From assembly GCA_964383565.1 (NCBI GenBank), contig CAYLIK010000056.1, positions 1 through 17,838 on the forward strand: DNA of 17,838 nucleotides. Reading direction: 5' to 3'. A program made the position numbers and the translations under genes. Positions within the stretch are counted from its first letter, which is position 1; the number at the start of each line of letters is the position of its first letter. This document shows, one piece after another, positions 14,542 through 17,838 of this stretch. Under the pieces are notes generated by a model that saw only the letters and a list, made by a program, of their open reading frames with translations, made no database searches and was not told the DNA's origin. Source of the stretch: CANJQJ01 sp964383565 (GTDB taxonomy: Bacteria; Pseudomonadota; Alphaproteobacteria; Sphingomonadales; Sphingomonadaceae).

Positions 14542-16137
14542 ATGAATCTGCGCATCAAGTCGCTCGACGCCATCCTCGCCACGGCAGAAAAGAAAAGCCT
14601 CCACCGATCGCTCGGCGCGTTCCAGCTCACCATGCTCGGCGTTGGCGCCATCATCGGCACCGGAATCTTCGTGCTGACGGCGGAGGCGGCGCAGAAGGCC
14701 GGCCCCGGTATGATGGTCAGTTTCATCATCGCGGGCTTCGTCTGCGCGGTGGCCGCGCTTTGTTACGCCGAAATGGCGTCGATGGTGCCGGTCTCCGGAT
14801 CAGCCTACACCTATAGCTATGCGGTGATGGGCGAATTGCTTGCCTGGATGGTGGGCTGGGCTCTGGTTCTTGAATATGCCGTCGCGGCCGGCGCCGTTTC
14901 CGTCGGGTGGTCGGGTTATTTCGTGGGGCTGCTCCGCGAATATCTCGGGATCACGCTGCCCGGCGAAATCGTCAACGCGAATGCGCTGATCGCCCATATC
15001 AAGATCGCATTCGGCGCTGTGCCGAGCGATGAGCTTCGCACCGCCATGGAGGTTGGCGGCTACATCAATCTCCCCGCGTTCATCATTGCGCTGCTCGTCA
15101 CATGGTTGCTGGTGATCGGCACGCGGGAGAGCGCCTTCGTCAACGCCATCCTTGTGGTGGTCAAGATCCTCGCGTTGACGGTCTTTGTTGCGCTCGTGGT
15201 TCCGATGATCAATTCCGATCATTTCATACCGTTCGCGCCGCTCGGTTTCGCCGGTATTTCTGCCGCAGCAGCCTCGATCTTCTTTGCTTATGTGGGCTTC
15301 GACGCCGTTTCGACCGCGGCGGAAGAGACCAAGAACCCGCAACGCAACATGCCGATCGGTCTGATCGGCAGCCTCGCGATCTGCACCATATTCTATTTGC
15401 TTGTCGCGGCTGGCGTCATCGGCACCGTCGGGGCGCAGCCATTGCTCGACGCATCGGGCAACGGCATCGCGCCGGGCAACGCCACCGCCATGGCGGCAGC
15501 CTGCGCCGATATCGGCAGTCAGGCCGTGGTCTGTTCCAAGGAGGCGCTGGCCTGGACCATGCGCACGATCGGTTGGGTACAGATCGGCAATCTGATCGGT
15601 CTTGCCGCCGGCCTCGCGCTGCCTTCGGTGGTCCTGATGATGATGTTCGGACAGACGCGCATCTTCTTCGTGATGAGCCGGGACGGGCTGCTGCCCGAGG
15701 CGCTCAGCAAGGTCCACCCCAAATACAAGACGCCCTATGTGGTGACGATCATTACCGGAATCTTTGTCGCCCTGTTCGCGGCGCTGTTCCCGGTTGGCGC
15801 GCTTGCCGACATTTCCAATTCAGGAACGCTGTTCGCATTCGCGATGGTGGCGATCGCGGTGGTGATGTTGCGTCGGACCGATCCCGGCCGCAAACGCCCG
15901 TTCAGGACGCCGGCCGTGACGATCGTCGCGCCCCTGGCGATCCTTGGCTGTCTCTATCTGTTCTACAGCCTCGATATGTATACCAAATCGCTATTCTTCG
16001 GATGGGCGCTGATCGGGCTGCTGGTGTATTTCGGATATAGCCGCAAGCGCAGCCATGTGGGGCGCGGGCTCGTTGAGGTGCATGAGGACGATCCCGATGC
16101 GCCGCCGCAGCCGGTTCCCCCCGCGCCGCATTTTTAG
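14542..16137 (+). CDS. APC-family amino acid permease, cationic amino acid transporter-like
   Basis: A 531-residue inner-membrane transporter with about twelve or more hydrophobic segments. 'GVGAIIGTGIFVLTAEAA' (33-50) is the broken first helix that binds substrate in the APC superfamily. 'FFAYVGFDAVSTAAEETKNP' (247-266) is the hallmark of the CAT/YfnA subgroup (TC 2.A.3.3). 'FGQTRIFFVMSRDGLLP' and 'HPKYKTPY' follow. A longer loop at about 305-340 with two cysteines lies before a late helix and may be periplasmic. The C-terminus is polar and proline-rich. Substrate is probably an amino acid, but which one cannot be told. The ATG at 14542 matches the family N-terminus ('KKSLHRSLGAFQLTMLGVGA', 17-36). 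A terminator-like hairpin follows. Confidence 0.92.
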   Translation: MNLRIKSLDAILATAEKKSLHRSLGAFQLTMLGVGAIIGTGIFVLTAEAAQKAGPGMMVSFIIAGFVCAVAALCYAEMASMVPVSGSAYTYSYAVMGELLAWMVGWALVLEYAVAAGAVSVGWSGYFVGLLREYLGITLPGEIVNANALIAHIKIAFGAVPSDELRTAMEVGGYINLPAFIIALLVTWLLVIGTRESAFVNAILVVVKILALTVFVALVVPMINSDHFIPFAPLGFAGISAAAASIFFAYVGFDAVSTAAEETKNPQRNMPIGLIGSLAICTIFYLLVAAGVIGTVGAQPLLDASGNGIAPGNATAMAAACADIGSQAVVCSKEALAWTMRTIGWVQIGNLIGLAAGLALPSVVLMMMFGQTRIFFVMSRDGLLPEALSKVHPKYKTPYVVTIITGIFVALFAALFPVGALADISNSGTLFAFAMVAIAVVMLRRTDPGRKRPFRTPAVTIVAPLAILGCLYLFYSLDMYTKSLFFGWALIGLLVYFGYSRKRSHVGRGLVEVHEDDPDAPPQPVPPAPHF

Positions 16138-16159
16138 AGTTCGACCATGTTGTGACGCC

Positions 16160-16183
16160 GTTCCCCGGCCTTCGCCGGGGAAC
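16160..16183 (+). terminator. Terminator-like hairpin after the permease gene
   Basis: GTTCCCCGGC (16160-16169) and GCCGGGGAAC (16174-16183) form a perfect 10-bp stem with a CTTC loop, 22 bases after the permease stop. The bases after it, TGATTTCTTCT, are only partly T-rich. It lies in the gap between convergent genes and also belongs to a repeat family (see the copy at 17799-17822), so a terminator role is likely but not certain. Confidence 0.55.
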
Positions 16184-16185
16184 TG
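16163..16185 (+). repeat. Palindromic intergenic repeat, copy 1
   Basis: CCCCGGCCTTCGCCGGGG followed by AACTG. A near-identical unit with one C for T change and one extra G is found in inverse orientation at 17799-17822, and the shared AACTG lies outside the palindrome, which points to a dispersed repeat family and not chance hairpins. Confidence 0.65.
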
Positions 16186-16212
16186 ATTTCTTCTCGCAGC
16201 AGATCTCGTGGT

Positions 16213-17211
16213 TTAGCCCAGCCGTTTCGCCACGATCTGCTTGAGGTCCGCCTCGGGCCGCGCGCCATAGTGCGAGATCACCTCGGCGGCGGCGATGGCG
16301 CCCATCGTCAGCGAGTCCTTGAGCGAGCGGCTTTGCGCTTGCCCTGCGAGGAAACCGGCGGCGAACAGGTCGCCGGCGCCGGTGGTGTCGATCACTTCGG
16401 CGATCGGCTCGGCGGGGACTTCGGCCCGTTCGCCGCCGCTGACGGCGAGCGCGCCCTTCTCGCTGCGCGTGACGACGAGCAGCGGCACTTTCGCTGCTGT
16501 CGTGGCGACCGCCGCTTCGAAATCGTCGGTCTCGTTGAGCGAAAGGATTTCGGCTTCGTTGGCGAACAGGATGTCGAGCTTGCCGTCATCGATCAGGGCC
16601 CGGAAGCTATCGCGGTGCCGTTCGATGCAGAAGGTGTCGGACAGGGTGAAGGCGACCTTGCGGCCAGCGCTCCGGGCGGCATCGATCGCGATGCGCATCG
16701 CGGCGCGGGGCTCTTCGGGATCCCAGAGATAGCCTTCGAGGTAGAGGATCGCGGCGGACTTGATGAGATCGAGGTCGAGCGCGTCGGTGGCCAGGAACTG
16801 CGAAGCGCCGAGGAAGGTGTTCATCGTGCGCTGCGCGTCCGGCGTGACGAGGATCAGGCAGCGCGCGGTCGGGGGCTGGCCGGGGCGCGGGGCGGTGTTG
16901 AAATGCACGCCCAGCGCGCGAATGTCATGCGCGAAGACGCTGCCGAGCTGATCGTCGGCGACCTGTCCGATGAAGCCGGTCTTGCCGCCAAGCGCGGCCA
17001 CGCCCGCCACCGTGTTCGCCGCCGAGCCGCCGCTAGCCTCGATGCCCGCGCCCATCTTGGCGTAAAGCGCCTCGGCCTCCTCGGAGGTAAAGAGCAGCTG
17101 CATCGATCCCTTGGCCAGGCCCTCGCTGGCGATGAAGGCGTCGTCGGATTGCGCGATCACGTCGACGATGGCGTTGCCGATGGCGATTATGTCGAGGCTG
17201 GGCGCGGTCAC
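16213..17211 (-). CDS. PfkB-family carbohydrate/nucleoside kinase, probable adenosine kinase
   Basis: A 332-residue ribokinase-like kinase. 'GNAIVDVIA' (12-20) starts the fold, 'SGGSAANTVAGVAALGG' (60-76) binds the sugar, and 'IDTTGAGDLFAAGFLAG' (274-290) is the second PfkB signature with catalytic Asp281 and the anion hole 'GAGD'. The pattern fits the adenosine kinase-like subgroup, which would salvage adenosine to AMP; another nucleoside or sugar is possible. The GTG at 17211 is chosen because AAGGAG lies six bases upstream; the ATG at 17280 adds a non-conserved, Cys-containing leader. It faces the permease convergently and is divergent from the small lipoprotein. Confidence 0.9.
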   Translation of the reverse strand: MTAPSLDIIAIGNAIVDVIAQSDDAFIASEGLAKGSMQLLFTSEEAEALYAKMGAGIEASGGSAANTVAGVAALGGKTGFIGQVADDQLGSVFAHDIRALGVHFNTAPRPGQPPTARCLILVTPDAQRTMNTFLGASQFLATDALDLDLIKSAAILYLEGYLWDPEEPRAAMRIAIDAARSAGRKVAFTLSDTFCIERHRDSFRALIDDGKLDILFANEAEILSLNETDDFEAAVATTAAKVPLLVVTRSEKGALAVSGGERAEVPAEPIAEVIDTTGAGDLFAAGFLAGQAQSRSLKDSLTMGAIAAAEVISHYGARPEADLKQIVAKRLG

Positions 17212-17279
17212 GAACGTCTCCTTGCGATTGCCCGTGCCGCCTAACCGCAGGCCGGATGACGCGCAAGCCGCGTGCCGCA

Positions 17280-17406
17280 AGACCTTGATCGTTTCAGGCT
17301 GAATCAGCCTGAAACGTGAATCAAGGTCTCAGCCATTTGAATAGAGCCTGATTCACGCCATCGGCGGAACCGCAAAGCGGTTCCTCCTCACACGATCAGG
17401 CTCTAT
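17280..17406. repeat. Double-hairpin intergenic element
   Basis: Hairpin 1 spans 17280-17329: outer arms AGACCTTGAT / ATCAAGGTCT (10 bp) and inner arms CGTTTCAGGCTGA / TCAGCCTGAAACG (13 bp, one-base centre), with only TGA unpaired on the right side. Hairpin 2 spans 17341-17406: outer arms ATAGAGCCTGAT / ATCAGGCTCTAT (12 bp) enclosing GGAACCGC-AAA-GCGGTTCC (17366-17384). A third pairing, CGTGAATCA (17315-17323) with TGATTCACG (17349-17357), would exclude both. The heptamer TCAGGCT occurs four times in the order + - - +. Neither hairpin is followed by a T run. It fills the divergent gap between the kinase and the lipoprotein. Confidence 0.8.
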
Positions 17407-17415
17407 GGAAACGCC

Positions 17416-17790
17416 ATGGCACGACGCTTCGATCCCCGCCTGAGCCTGATCGCGCTCATCTCACTCACCGCCTGTGTCGAGAAGCCGCCCCAGGCCACAG
17501 CGCCTCCGCCGCCCAGGCCAGTCCAGCAAAGTGGGCTGGAACGGGTGATGGGGCAAAATGCGGAAATGCTGCGCGCATTGTTCGGCGAGCCGGATCTCGA
17601 CGTGCGTGAAGGCGCGGCGCGCAAGCTCCAATATGCGAGCACCGTGTGCGTGCTCGACGCCTATCTCTATCCTCCGGCGGCCGGGCGTGAGCCGCGGGTG
17701 CGCTACATCGATGCGCGGCTGCCGAGCGGTGACGATTTCGACCGGGCGTCCTGTATTGCGGCGCTGATCCGGCGGGACGCGGGGCGGTAA
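17416..17790 (+). CDS. Small predicted lipoprotein
   Basis: A 124-residue protein with a lipoprotein signal: hydrophobic 9-18 and lipobox 'LTAC' with Cys20 as the lipidated residue. A proline-rich linker (24-36) leads to a small domain: 'MLRALFGEPDLDVREGAARK' (51-70), 'LQYASTVCVLDAYLYP' (71-86) and 'RASCIAALIRR'. Cys78 and Cys113 could form a disulfide. The pattern, G-x-P, R-x-E, then a Tyr and Cys-Val-Leu-Asp, recalls the small SmpA/OmlA-like lipoprotein folds of alphaproteobacteria, but I do not recognise a named family. The ATG at 17416 follows GGAAACG, a weak ribosome site. Its upstream region is the double-hairpin element. Confidence 0.75.
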   Translation: MARRFDPRLSLIALISLTACVEKPPQATAPPPPRPVQQSGLERVMGQNAEMLRALFGEPDLDVREGAARKLQYASTVCVLDAYLYPPAAGREPRVRYIDARLPSGDDFDRASCIAALIRRDAGR

Positions 17791-17798
17791 AGTTTGAC

Positions 17799-17822
17799 CA
17801 GTTCCCCCGGCGGAGGCCGGGG
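17799..17822 (-). repeat. Palindromic intergenic repeat, copy 2
   Basis: CAGTTCCCCCGGC (17799-17811), GGAG, GCCGGGG (17816-17822). Read on the minus strand it is CCCCGGCCTCCGCCGGGGG then AACTG, matching copy 1 at 16163-16185. It lies 8 bases after the lipoprotein stop and could act as a weak terminator; the window ends 16 bases later. Confidence 0.6.
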
Positions 17823-17838
17823 TCCAGGTTCGGGCCGG

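Noticed and set aside
14800..15717. A 305-residue open frame antisense to the permease
   Set aside because: Charged low-complexity translation with no membrane segments or motifs; the permease is clearly the real gene.
16270..17244. A 324-residue open frame antisense to the PfkB-family kinase
   Set aside because: Shadow of GC-rich codon bias; the kinase on the minus strand has both PfkB signatures and a clear ribosome site.

Overview
This is a GC-rich chromosomal window that reads as core genome of an alphaproteobacterium, most likely a sphingomonad. The taxonomic call is an inference. It rests on the rpmF-plsX-fabH-ihfA-merR order, the alphaproteobacterial form of SspB, the hisB-H-A-F-E-HIT order and the style of the short palindromic intergenic repeats. 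No phage, IS element, CRISPR array, tRNA or rRNA was seen. Nearly all sequence is coding, and no gene-free stretch exceeds about 205 bases.

Layout: (1) 1-445, the 3' part of a SixA-like histidine phosphatase. (2) 446-3435, minus strand, a housekeeping cluster read in the order rpmF, plsX, fabH, ihfA, merR-type regulator. It links ribosomal protein L32, phospholipid and fatty-acid initiation, and a nucleoid protein. (3) 3633-4717, a convergent pair: a MAPEG membrane protein and a glyoxalase II-like metallo-hydrolase whose stop codons overlap. (4) 4783-8552, plus strand, a fused PabB-PabC (p-aminobenzoate for folate), an aspartate-type aminotransferase, and an exported one-cysteine MsrA. (5) 8562-10618, minus strand, class II fumarase and the ClpXP adaptor SspB, separated by an inverted pair of palindromic repeats. 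(6) 10698-14477, plus strand, a partial histidine operon (hisB, hisH, hisA, hisF, then hisE and a HIT protein). It is interrupted after hisF by a 158-bp AT-richer region with CtrA-like boxes and a 59-residue protein that is little more than a signal peptide plus a PEP-CTERM-like anchor. (7) 14542-16137, an APC-family amino-acid permease with a terminator-like hairpin. (8) 16213-17211, minus strand, a PfkB-family kinase (probable adenosine kinase). (9) 17212-17415, an intergenic region with two large nested hairpins. (10) 17416-17790, a small lipoprotein, followed by a second copy of the palindrome found at 16163-16185.

Functionally, the histidine genes form a translationally coupled block (hisB/H, H/A and A/F all overlap), and PabBC and AspC are a neighbouring amino-acid/cofactor pair. 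Several starts (pabB, hisB) sit only 6-8 bases downstream of a -10-like hexamer with no clear ribosome binding site, which suggests leaderless mRNAs.

The observations most worth a second look are the double-hairpin element at 17280-17406, the mini PEP-CTERM protein and its CtrA-like upstream region, the fumC ribosome binding site embedded in a dispersed palindrome, and the leaderless promoter pattern. No wholly new multi-gene system could be supported; the remaining genes belong to recognised families.
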